From Gammaproteobacteria bacterium (lineage in GTDB: Bacteria; Pseudomonadota; Gammaproteobacteria; GCA-001735895), in NCBI GenBank assembly GCA_003645435.1, contig QNFD01000031.1, positions 1-13,624 of the forward strand: a DNA stretch of 13,624 nt, in the 5' to 3' direction. Positions 7,178-13,624 of this stretch are shown here, one piece after another; the stretch's first letter is position 1; each line of letters starts with the position of its first letter. The translations under genes and the position numbers were made by a program. Under the pieces are notes generated by a model, which searched no databases, was not told where the DNA came from, and saw only the letters and a program-made list of their open reading frames with translations.

Positions 7178-8593
7178 ATGGCATCTTTATTCATCTCCGC
7201 CGCGCACAAATCTTCGGGCAAAACCACGGTCTCGATCGGCTTGAACGCGGTCCTGCGCGAACGCGGACTTTGCGTTCAACCCTTTAAGAAAGGCCCCGAC
7301 TACATCGACCCTATCTGGCTCAGCATGGCTGCCGGCAGGTCCTGCTATAACCTGGATTTTTATACCGCCGGAAAAGAAGAAACCATCCAGGATTACCTGC
7401 GCCGCAGCGAGGGTGTGGATATTTCGATTATCGAGGGCAACAAGGGACTTTACGATGGTCTCGACCTTGACGGCAGCAACAGTAATGCGGCACTGGCGAG
7501 CGCGTTAAAAACACCGGTGATACTGGTTGTCGATGCGCGCGGCACTATGCGCGGTATCGCGCCGCTCCTAATCGGTTACCAGGTATTTGATCGCGATGTC
7601 AATATCGCCGGCGTCATTGCAAATATGACCGGCGGCGCCCGCCACGAATCGAAACTGCGCGCCGCGGTTGAGCACTACACCGATATTCCATTCCTGGGTG
7701 CGATCGGTAACGACGATTCAATATGTTTGACTGAAAAGCATATTGGATTGATTCCAGGCTACGAGGATCCGGAATCCCTCAGTAAAATATCTGCCATCGC
7801 CGATACGGTTAATCAACATATCGACATTGACAGGATCATCGATATTGCCAATACCGCTCCGAAAATGGATACAAAACCAACGGCCCCGGTTCAGGTTTCG
7901 ACCCATACGGGCCTGAAAATAGGTATCGCACGGGATTCTGCCTTTGGTTTTTACTATCCGGGCGACCTCGAAGCAATTCAGGCCACCGGCGCCGAACTAG
8001 TATCAATCAATACCCTACGCGATGATGAATTACCATTCATCGACGGTCTGTTCATTGGCGGCGGTTTTCCTGAACGTCACGCGGCCTCGCTAGAAGCAAA
8101 TACACAATTACGCCAATCGATTAAAACCGCGATCGAAGACGGGTTGCCTGTCTACGCTGAATGTGGCGGACTCATGTACCTGTCCAGAAAATTGACCTGG
8201 CAGGGCAAAAGCTTTGACATGGTCGGCGCTATCCCGGCGCATTCGACAATGCACGAAAGACCCTGTGGACGGGGTTATGTGAAACTCGAGGAAAATTTAC
8301 AGCTGTCGCCATGGCCGCGGATCGACGATTCATCGACGACTATTTACGCCCATGAGTTTCACTATTCTTCGCTAGATGATCTGCCCGAGAATTCGCAGTT
8401 TGCCTATCGCGTCGAACGCGGCAGCGGCATCAACCAGGAATACGATGGCCTGGTTTATAAAAACCTGCTTGCCTCATATACCCATTTACGCAATACCCCT
8501 TCAACCCCCTGGGTGGAGCGCTTCCTGGCCTTTGTCAGCCAACACAAGGCTGCCTGTCAACCGGAAACCTGGGCTGTGGTCCAGAATTCATGA
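7178..8593 (+). CDS. dsrN: DsrN, glutamine-dependent siroheme amidase (cobyrinic acid a,c-diamide synthase family)
   Basis: Cytoplasmic ATP- and glutamine-dependent amidase (471 aa) of the CobB/CbiA family. In sulfur oxidisers DsrN is held to convert siroheme to siro(heme)amide for DsrAB. The N-terminal ATPase domain starts with the P-loop-like SAAHKSSGKTT (residues 7-17) and continues with KKGPDYIDP (37-45) and EGNKGLYDG (86-94). The C-terminal class I-like glutamine amidotransferase domain begins near residue 246, with GGGFPERH (294-301), nucleophile Cys329 in YAECGGLMYLS and candidate catalytic His436 in SYTHLR. The length matches the family. The start lies nine bases after the dsrP stop with no evident ribosome site, so coupling to dsrP is likely. 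A free-standing B12-pathway CobB is less likely because no other cobalamin genes surround it. Confidence 0.92.
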   Translation: MASLFISAAHKSSGKTTVSIGLNAVLRERGLCVQPFKKGPDYIDPIWLSMAAGRSCYNLDFYTAGKEETIQDYLRRSEGVDISIIEGNKGLYDGLDLDGSNSNAALASALKTPVILVVDARGTMRGIAPLLIGYQVFDRDVNIAGVIANMTGGARHESKLRAAVEHYTDIPFLGAIGNDDSICLTEKHIGLIPGYEDPESLSKISAIADTVNQHIDIDRIIDIANTAPKMDTKPTAPVQVSTHTGLKIGIARDSAFGFYYPGDLEAIQATGAELVSINTLRDDELPFIDGLFIGGGFPERHAASLEANTQLRQSIKTAIEDGLPVYAECGGLMYLSRKLTWQGKSFDMVGAIPAHSTMHERPCGRGYVKLEENLQLSPWPRIDDSSTTIYAHEFHYSSLDDLPENSQFAYRVERGSGINQEYDGLVYKNLLASYTHLRNTPSTPWVERFLAFVSQHKAACQPETWAVVQNS

Positions 8594-8673
8594 ATTATGC
8601 CGGGATTAACGGGGACTAGGGTCTTTTAATCAATTTATGAATCAACTTCTGTCTGCTACTCGAAACTTCCTTG

Positions 8674-8768
8674 CCCTCACCCTAACCCTCTCCCAGGGGG
8701 AGAGGGAACGATCTTGTGCACCCTCTCCCTCTGGGCGGTGCGACGTCTCGCGAGGGCAGGGGTGAGGG
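8674..8768. repeat. REP-like inverted pair in the dsrN-dsrR gap
   Basis: Two related palindromic units face each other. Unit 1 (8674-8706) begins CCCTCACCC and ends in the hairpin CCCTCTCCC-agg-GGGAGAGGG (8686-8706). Unit 2 (8721-8768), read on the - strand, also begins CCCTCACCC and ends GGGAGAGGG but differs in the middle. The units are separated by 14 nt. The outer arms (8674-8682 and 8760-8768) are perfect inverted repeats of 9 nt. This layout is that of a REP doublet (REPIN). Closely similar CCCTCACCCTAACCCTCTCCC strings are familiar to me as dispersed intergenic repeats in proteobacteria. It could attenuate transcription or stabilise mRNA ends between dsrN and dsrR. No transposase is adjacent. 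Confidence 0.85.
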
Positions 8769-8808
8769 TATCCGTAATGCTCAAAATTAAACCGAGACTC
8801 CCTAAACT

Positions 8809-9123
8809 ATGATCAAATTAACAGATGCAGCACTAAAGCAAATTCTGCTCTCGGCCGAACAGGGGAAAATGCAGTCGACCCCACTCAGGATCGCAATCAA
8901 GGAACAGGACGATGGCAGCTTCCACTACGCCATGGGATTCGACGAGCAACGATTGCCTGGAGATGTATTTATCAATATTGAAGACATCAGCCTGGTTGTT
9001 TCCGAAACCAGTAAAGACCTGGCCGAAGGTTTGACCATAGACTACGTCGAACTCGAAGCCGGCAAGCAGGAATTTATTTTCCTCAACCCAAATGATCCGA
9101 CCTATCGCCCTCCGCGGGGCTAG
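8809..9123 (+). CDS. dsrR: DsrR, cysteine-free IscA/A-type-carrier homologue
   Basis: 104-aa cytoplasmic protein with the fold-level pattern of A-type Fe-S carriers (IscA/HesB): an N-terminal ITDAAL-like start (IKLTDAALKQIL), a central YAMGFDE stretch and a VELEAGKQEFIFLNPN end. It contains no cysteine, so it cannot bind an Fe-S cluster in the IscA manner. This matches A. vinosum DsrR, reported to lack the three conserved Cys yet to be needed for sulfur-globule oxidation, probably acting after transcription. No good ribosome site is seen before the ATG. It is separated from dsrN by a gap containing a REP-like pair, so whether it shares the dsr transcript is open. The dsrS gene that I recall following dsrR in A. 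vinosum is not here. Confidence 0.9.
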   Translation: MIKLTDAALKQILLSAEQGKMQSTPLRIAIKEQDDGSFHYAMGFDEQRLPGDVFINIEDISLVVSETSKDLAEGLTIDYVELEAGKQEFIFLNPNDPTYRPPRG

Positions 9124-9183
9124 CAACTGTACGAAGGGCTATTCCGGCTCTTTTCCTGAATTGACTTAACGGGTAAACTGTTT

Positions 9184-9197
9184 TGGTGGCAACACCA
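9184..9197. other. Small GNRA-type stem-loop in the dsrR-kinase gap
   Basis: TGGTG-GCAA-CACCA forms a perfect 5-bp stem with a GCAA tetraloop, 62 nt before the kinase start. It has no following T-run, so it is not a standard terminator. The rest of the 136-nt gap (9124-9259) holds a TTGACT at 9161-9166 without a convincing -10 box at normal spacing. Confidence 0.3.
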
Positions 9198-9227
9198 TCG
9201 CGAAAAATTCCATAGCAAGCGGAAAGT

Positions 9228-9260
9228 ATGACCGCGTCAGGTAAAAGGGTCGGAAGTTAA
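9228..9260 (+). other. Short ORF overlapping the start codon of the kinase gene
   Basis: An ATG at 9228 preceded by GGAAAG reads ten codons (MTASGKRVGS) and stops at TAA 9258-9260. The stop shares its last base with the kinase ATG at 9260 (TAATG). The kinase ribosome site (GGGTCGGAAG, about 9247-9256) lies inside this frame. It could be a translated leader that couples to the kinase. Short frames like this also arise by chance. Confidence 0.25.
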
Positions 9261-10870
9261 TGTCGAGGTTTTTTAGTTCCTGGTTTGTGAAACTGGATGA
9301 GAACAATCGGTCTATTTTTCAAAGTGGTCGAATCCTCATTATTTTTCAACTGGCGGTGTTGCTATCGCTGCTAATTATAATTGTACTGCTATCCTTCGAA
9401 GCACTCCCTGCCCAGGCCTTAAACTACCTGTCTCCTTATATTCCCTGGCTTGGCATAGCAGCGACAGGACTCGTATTAACCCTCGCCCGATCGATTTGGA
9501 AAACACTGCTCGACCCGCTGTTACGATTGTGTAGATGGGCGGATTTAATGCGTGGCGTTAAGCTTGACGCTACCGTCGTGTTTGGCAAAAACAGTGATTT
9601 TGCCGAACTTTCGAGCGACCTCAATATGATCGGCAGAATGATTAATCGACTGTCACGAGAAACCGAGATACAGCTACAGAAACATACCGACTACATCTCG
9701 CGCGAATCCCGATCCCTGGCAATACTATACGAGGTTGCTTCGAGCATAAATGCCGCCAGGGACATCAACGAACTTTACCGGAACTCGCTGGACTCTCTGT
9801 GTAAAAACCTGCATGCCAGTGCCGGCGTTATCAGGCAGGTAATGGAGAGTACCGAACTGGAAATTGTCGCCATCTGCGGTAATTTCAACCGGAGTTTTCT
9901 GGTTGATGTGAACAGCCTGCTGGTATTTGGCGCGCCTCTGCAACAGCAAGCTTCCGAGCCGGAATTTTACACACCCCGCTCACTCCCCTACTCCAGGGTG
10001 ATTAATTCTGAAGCAGGTAATGACACCGATACACTTTTAGTGGTCGCGGTGCCATTTCAGTATCGTGATATCTCTTCCGGTATTATTAATCTGTTTTTCC
10101 CTGAAAATATGCGTGCCGAGCTGGACGATTATGGCGAATTATTCGCCACCATTGGTCAGCACCTGGGCACTGTCGTTGAGAAGTATCGACTCGATGAAGA
10201 AGAAGCCCAGTTACTGCTTATGCAGGAACGAACACAGTTTTCGCACGAGCTACACGATTCTCTAGCACAGACCATGGCCAGCCTTCGAATCCAGGTACGG
10301 ATTCTCGATGAAGTAATCCATAGCAATGATGAGCGCGGTATCTGGGATCACCTGGAGCGAGTCGAAAATACGATTGAGGAGGCCAATGACCAGCTACGGG
10401 AATTGATAGCGCATTTTCGCATACCAATGGATACGCGTGGTTTAATTTCGTCAATTAAGGAAGAAGTACAACGAGCCCGTGAAGAAACAGATATCTATTT
10501 TTATTTTCAAAATGACTGGTCTGAGCATGAGCTGCCGGCAAATATCGAATTGCAGGTGTTGAGAATCGTGCAGGAATGTATCGCAAATATCCGCAAGCAT
10601 AGTCAGGCCCACAGCGTCAGGGTGCGTTTAAGGGCTGATCGCAGTAGCGGCGTCTACTCGGTGTTGATTGAGGACGACGGTGTCGGATTTGATGAAACCG
10701 AGGTCGAGCCGGTCGGCGGGGAACATCTTGGTCTGGGTATTCTTCGTGACAGGGCCCAGCAAATTAATGGTGATATTACAATCGACAGCGACCCTGGCGA
10801 GGGAACCCGAATTACCCTGCAATTCGTATATCCCGAATTAATCCAGCCGCCACATCAAATAGCAACCTGA
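9260..10870 (+). CDS. NarX-like membrane sensor histidine kinase with GAF-like domain
   Basis: 536-aa kinase of the NarX/NarQ/DegS class. Two hydrophobic segments (about residues 24-45 and 62-78) are joined by a loop of only about 16 residues, so the large periplasmic nitrate-sensing domain of NarX is absent. A HAMP-like linker (about 79-137) and a GAF-like region (about 150-310) follow. The phosphoacceptor motif is SHELHDSLAQ with His332 (HisKA_3 type). The ATPase domain has the N-box-like VQECIANIRKHS (437-448), EDDGVGFD (471-478) and GLGILRDRA (491-499). Input is probably cytoplasmic, through the GAF-like region. ATG 9260 follows GGGTCGGAAG. Its stop overlaps the regulator ATG (TGATG), so the pair is one unit. 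Its position next to dsr and soxB suggests, but does not prove, a role in sulfur metabolism. Confidence 0.9.
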   Translation: MSRFFSSWFVKLDENNRSIFQSGRILIIFQLAVLLSLLIIIVLLSFEALPAQALNYLSPYIPWLGIAATGLVLTLARSIWKTLLDPLLRLCRWADLMRGVKLDATVVFGKNSDFAELSSDLNMIGRMINRLSRETEIQLQKHTDYISRESRSLAILYEVASSINAARDINELYRNSLDSLCKNLHASAGVIRQVMESTELEIVAICGNFNRSFLVDVNSLLVFGAPLQQQASEPEFYTPRSLPYSRVINSEAGNDTDTLLVVAVPFQYRDISSGIINLFFPENMRAELDDYGELFATIGQHLGTVVEKYRLDEEEAQLLLMQERTQFSHELHDSLAQTMASLRIQVRILDEVIHSNDERGIWDHLERVENTIEEANDQLRELIAHFRIPMDTRGLISSIKEEVQRAREETDIYFYFQNDWSEHELPANIELQVLRIVQECIANIRKHSQAHSVRVRLRADRSSGVYSVLIEDDGVGFDETEVEPVGGEHLGLGILRDRAQQINGDITIDSDPGEGTRITLQFVYPELIQPPHQIAT

Positions 10871-11532
10871 TGAAATTAAAGGTTTTACTGATCGATGACC
10901 ACAGGCTGTTCCGTGAAGGCGTGCAGAGCCTGTTGCAAAGACGAAATATCGAGGTTCTCGCTGCTGTGGGGGATGGATCAGAGGGCATTAAACTAACCAG
11001 GGAACTGCGTCCTGATATTGTATTACTGGATATGCGCATGCCTGTTAACGATGGCGTCAGCGTACTAAAACAACTTAAGCAGCATGAGCTAACCATGCCC
11101 GTCGTCATACTCACGACTAGCTCCCATGAACCGGACTTGCTCGAAGCGCTAAAAAACGGGGCCAGTGGCTACCTGTTAAAGGACATGGACCCCGATGCGT
11201 TGGTGACTGCGTTACGCGATATCTATTCCGGTAAAACAGTGGTCGCACCTCTTTTAACGTCGGTTCTGGTACGTTTTGTTCAGGGCGACACCAGCACGAC
11301 GCAGGACCAGGGCCCATTCAACGAACTGACACCGCGCGAGAGCGAAATACTTAAATTAATAGCCGACGGTCAGGGCAACAAGCTGATCGCCCGAAATCTG
11401 GGGATTTCAGACGGCACTGTCAAGCTGCATGTAAAGGCGATACTGAGGAAACTGGAAGTACATTCCAGAGTTGAAGCGGCGGTGATGTATATCGAACACC
11501 ACCTGTCAGCCCAGGCGCCCGCCCGAGAATAG
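10870..11532 (+). CDS. NarL/FixJ-family response regulator
   Basis: 220-aa DNA-binding response regulator, partner of the upstream kinase. The receiver domain (about 1-120) has Asp9/Asp10 (LLIDDHRLFREG), phosphoacceptor Asp54 (LLDMRMP), the switch residue Thr82 or Thr83 (LTTSS) and Lys104 (YLLKDMD). The C-terminal LuxR-type helix-turn-helix runs from about 148 to 215, with ELTPRESEILKLIADG and GTVKLHVKAILRKLEVHSRV. The last stretch closely resembles E. coli NarL, so this is a NarL-type regulator rather than a quorum-sensing LuxR. Its targets are unknown; I found no convincing NarL heptamer pairs in the gaps of this window. The gene converges on soxB, with 67 nt between the two stops and no clear terminator there. 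Confidence 0.93.
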   Translation: MKLKVLLIDDHRLFREGVQSLLQRRNIEVLAAVGDGSEGIKLTRELRPDIVLLDMRMPVNDGVSVLKQLKQHELTMPVVILTTSSHEPDLLEALKNGASGYLLKDMDPDALVTALRDIYSGKTVVAPLLTSVLVRFVQGDTSTTQDQGPFNELTPRESEILKLIADGQGNKLIARNLGISDGTVKLHVKAILRKLEVHSRVEAAVMYIEHHLSAQAPARE

Positions 11533-11599
11533 CGGACGCAGCGAGGGCTAGATTATTTGAGGCGAATATTGATCATCTTTACCAGAAAAATGCCGGCCG

Positions 11600-13363
11600 T
11601 CATGCGTAGCCTGGATTACCCTCGACATTGATTAGTTTGGGCGTATTCATCTTCGTTATTTTGGCCACTTTAGAATCGCGCAAATACGCGGCAACTACAT
11701 CCCAAATCGGCTCGCCAGGTGATTGTGAACCAACCGTGGCCCAGCCGGCAACCTTGTAGTTCTTGCTCGCTTCAATCGGCGAACCATCATCCAACTGCAT
11801 CGATGTAATACGAGATCCCATCTTTTCCAACGGATCGATAACATAGTCCATACCTCCGAGGCGAACCATGTCACCCCCTTGCTGGTAGTAAGGGTCCAGG
11901 TTAAACAGGTTATCGGCCACGTCTTCCAGGATTAACTTTAAATCACTGCCCGGCATTTCACGCACATAGGTTTCCGGGTAGGTAATACAGGTCTGATCGA
12001 GAACATGTTCCATCGTGATTGAATGTTCCGCGGGAACCGTGGTTCCCCACCGGAATCCGGGCGACAGGGAGATTTGCGCATCGCCCTGGACACGCAAAGC
12101 ATCACATATAATCTGGTCAAAGGTGCCATTGAAATTTCCGCGCCTGAACAGGGTTCCATCGGCAACCGACAGCTTCTCATTCAGCTTATCCAGGTAAGGT
12201 TTTCTCTGGTCGCTGATGTATCGTGCCATTTCGGCGTCTGCCTCCAGCATATTGGAGAAAACGGGCAGCAGTCGATAGCGAAAATCTCGCAGCTTCTTGT
12301 CCTTGATATCCAGGTCCATTACGCCGAGGTACTTGCCGTTTGAGCCCGCGTTGGTGACCAGGGTTTTGCCGCCCGAATTCTCAACCGGAATAGCCCCGGG
12401 CACGCCATCATGCGTATGCCCCCCAAAGATTGCGTCTATTCCACGCACCCTGGAGGCCATTTTGAGATCAACGTCCATGCCGTTGTGGGATAAAACAATA
12501 ACCGCATCGGGGGATTCTTCATCTCTCACCTGGTTAACCACATCCTGCATGTCGTCATCATTGATACCAAAGGTCCAGTCGGGTATGAAACGCTGCGGAT
12601 TAGCGATAGGGGTATAGGGAAACGACTGACCGATAACCGCAATCCTCAAACCACCCATGTCACGTATGCTGTATGGCTTGAATACATGTCCGCTATCTTC
12701 ATCGAAGTCGCCAATATCGGCTAACTCATAGTCGAATATCGCATCGTCTTTAACCTTACAATTCTGGCTGATAAATTCGCCGTTGAAGGCCTGCGCGTTA
12801 TCGAGGATCTCTTTGGCATGGTAGGTAAATTCCCAGTGCCCGGTCATCAGGTCGACCCCCAGCAAATTACAGGCGCCAACCATATCCTGTCCACGAGTCC
12901 AGTAAGAAGTACCCGACCCCTGCCAGGTATCACCGCCATCGAGTAACAGTGATTTTCCATCGCCGACTTCACCGCGCATTTTCTTAACCAGGGTAGCAAG
13001 GTGTGCAAAACCCCCTACTTTCCCATAGCGCGCTGCGGATTCGTCGAAATTCAGGTAGGTATAGGCATATTCTTCGATGCCACCGCTGGGAATACCAAAA
13101 TGGTTGAGCAGGTTTTTGCCCACCAGATGTGGCGCGTTACCATAGGCGCCGCCGACGCCGATATTGACACTGGGTTCGCGGAAATAGACCGGATTCAACT
13201 GCGCGTGACAATCGGTAAAGTGGAGTATGCGCGCATTACCAAATGCGGGTACTTCATAGAGGTCCGAGGGTGCCTTTGTCGAGGCAAATACCGATTTGGG
13301 CACCAGACCGGCAGCACCTGCAAGTCCCATCAAATGGATAAATTCTCTTCTGCTGATACTCAC
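11600..13363 (-). CDS. soxB: SoxB, periplasmic dimanganese thiosulfohydrolase
   Basis: 587-aa enzyme of the Sox thiosulfate-oxidation system. It hydrolytically removes sulfate from the SoxYZ-bound cysteine-S-thiosulfonate. A Tat signal (SRREFIHLMG, residues 4-13, then a hydrophobic stretch to about Ala27) exports it folded. The 5'-nucleotidase/metallophosphoesterase core shows the likely metal ligands Asp51 and His53 (FTDCHAQ), Asp145 (LDGGDTWQGSG), His176 (TGHWEFTYH), His293 (LSHNG), and His316/His318 (GGHTHDG). GHWEFT is characteristic of SoxB as against ordinary nucleotidases. The C-terminal 5'-nucleotidase domain follows from about residue 390. Translation starts at GTG (13361-13363) with a strong GAGGAG site about 8 nt upstream on the - strand. 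No soxXAYZ genes are in the window. Confidence 0.96.
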   Translation of the reverse strand: MSISRREFIHLMGLAGAAGLVPKSVFASTKAPSDLYEVPAFGNARILHFTDCHAQLNPVYFREPSVNIGVGGAYGNAPHLVGKNLLNHFGIPSGGIEEYAYTYLNFDESAARYGKVGGFAHLATLVKKMRGEVGDGKSLLLDGGDTWQGSGTSYWTRGQDMVGACNLLGVDLMTGHWEFTYHAKEILDNAQAFNGEFISQNCKVKDDAIFDYELADIGDFDEDSGHVFKPYSIRDMGGLRIAVIGQSFPYTPIANPQRFIPDWTFGINDDDMQDVVNQVRDEESPDAVIVLSHNGMDVDLKMASRVRGIDAIFGGHTHDGVPGAIPVENSGGKTLVTNAGSNGKYLGVMDLDIKDKKLRDFRYRLLPVFSNMLEADAEMARYISDQRKPYLDKLNEKLSVADGTLFRRGNFNGTFDQIICDALRVQGDAQISLSPGFRWGTTVPAEHSITMEHVLDQTCITYPETYVREMPGSDLKLILEDVADNLFNLDPYYQQGGDMVRLGGMDYVIDPLEKMGSRITSMQLDDGSPIEASKNYKVAGWATVGSQSPGEPIWDVVAAYLRDSKVAKITKMNTPKLINVEGNPGYA

Positions 13364-13397
13364 AACGCTCTCCTCATTATTGGTATAGCACTATCTA

Positions 13398-13482
13398 TAT
13401 CCGAACACGGGGTCCGACACAATATCCCTCAAGGGTGGGATCAAACCTACCCTTCGGGAGAGTAGTGGTTCAGATTCGGATA
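13398..13482. repeat. Nested inverted repeats upstream of soxB
   Basis: The outer arms TATCCGAA (13398-13405) and TTCGGATA (13475-13482) are perfect inverted repeats. Inside lies a hairpin with AAGGGTGGG (13431-13439) and CCTACCCTT (13446-13454), nine pairs including one G-T, around a six-base loop. Its arms extend outward imperfectly through CCCT and GGGAG. The element occupies most of the 144-nt gap between soxB and the M24-like gene. It might be a regulatory palindrome, a terminator-like end for the M24 gene (no T-run seen), or a remnant of a palindromic repeat element. Confidence 0.5.
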
Positions 13483-13507
13483 AGCGGGCGGCAACTGGAA
13501 ATTTTAT

Positions 13508-13624
13508 TCATCGATTCACAGTCAATATTTCTCGCGGATAATTTGTCAGGTACTCACTGCCGGTTTTAGTGACGACAATGGAATCACCGATGCGCCCACC
13601 GAGTTCACCATCGACCGATATGCC
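13508..13624 (-). CDS. C-terminal fragment of a peptidase M24-like (Xaa-Pro aminopeptidase/creatinase fold) protein
   Basis: Only the last 38 codons are in the window; the gene enters from the right edge and ends at TGA (13508-13510). The translated end, containing GELGGRIGDSIVVTKTG and YLTNYPRE, resembles the pita-bread fold C-terminus of M24 proteins, whose usual form is GGVRIED.VLVT..G.E.LT..P. The position normally holding the second metal-binding Glu reads Gly here (RIGDS). This could indicate a creatinase-like or other member without the standard dimetal site. It is on the same strand as soxB and 144 nt upstream of it. The assignment rests on a short fragment. Confidence 0.65.
   Translation of the reverse strand, partial: GISVDGELGGRIGDSIVVTKTGSEYLTNYPREILTVNR

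Noticed and set aside
7178..8593. Cobalamin-pathway cobB
   Set aside because: The family is shared, but position inside the dsr operon and absence of cobalamin genes favour DsrN.
8594..8640. Rho-independent terminator after dsrN (GACTAGGGTC then TTTT)
   Set aside because: The stem would be only three base pairs, too weak to call.
9161..9189. TTGACT as a -35 box for the kinase operon
   Set aside because: No acceptable -10 hexamer sits 16-18 nt downstream (TGGTGG at 17).
11533..11599. Shared terminator between the response regulator and soxB
   Set aside because: Only a short GCCGGC palindrome is visible, with no stem followed by a T-run on either strand.
13364..13430. Sigma-70 promoter for soxB on the - strand (TATACC preceded by TG)
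   Set aside because: A TGCTATACC-like -10 is present, but no recognisable -35 box is at the right spacing; left as unproven.

Overview
The window carries the distal part of a sulfur-oxidation dsr operon on the + strand: dsrC, dsrM, dsrK, dsrL, dsrJ, dsrO, dsrP, dsrN and dsrR. A NarX/NarL-like two-component system follows on the same strand. On the - strand, convergent with it, lie soxB and the last 38 codons of a peptidase M24-like gene cut by the window edge. The gene order matches the second half of the Allochromatium vinosum dsr operon as I remember it. With the presence of dsrL, a Cys-free dsrR and soxB, it points to a chemo- or phototrophic sulfur-oxidising gammaproteobacterium rather than a sulfate reducer. 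Base composition looks roughly balanced in G+C. I cannot name the genus.

Layout. Positions 14-7168 encode DsrC (sulfur carrier) and the DsrMKJOP transmembrane complex (b-type cytochrome, HdrD-like Fe-S protein, triheme cytochrome c, Tat-exported ferredoxin, NrfD-like quinone-interacting protein), with DsrL (NAD(P)-linked flavoprotein) inside the block. DsrN (7178-8593) amidates siroheme for the DsrAB reductase, whose genes presumably lie upstream of the window. A 215-nt gap holding a REP-like inverted pair separates dsrN from dsrR (8809-9123). After 136 nt come a membrane histidine kinase and its NarL/FixJ regulator (9260-11532), overlapping by one base. soxB (11600-13363, - strand) has a Tat signal and a 144-nt upstream region with nested inverted repeats. 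No gene-free stretch exceeds 300 bases. I saw no tRNA, rRNA, CRISPR, transposase or convincing rho-independent terminator.

How the genes fit together. In the accepted model, sulfur from periplasmic thiosulfate (Sox, including SoxB) or stored sulfur reaches the cytoplasm and is loaded on the C-terminal cysteines of DsrC. DsrAB oxidises it to sulfite, DsrL takes electrons to NAD(P)+, and DsrMKJOP recycles DsrC while linking thiol/disulfide chemistry to the quinone pool and periplasm. DsrN and DsrR support cofactor and maturation needs. The two-component system sits between dsr and soxB and could coordinate them; this is inferred from position only.

Most of the window is recognisable. Points worth a second look are the kinase with almost no periplasmic domain in this position, a possible leader ORF or frameshift at the dsrK start, a short ORF ending on the kinase start codon, the REP-like pair inside the dsr operon, the nested palindrome upstream of soxB, and the Gly at a normally acidic catalytic position in the M24-like fragment. 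I found no clear sign of a wholly new system.
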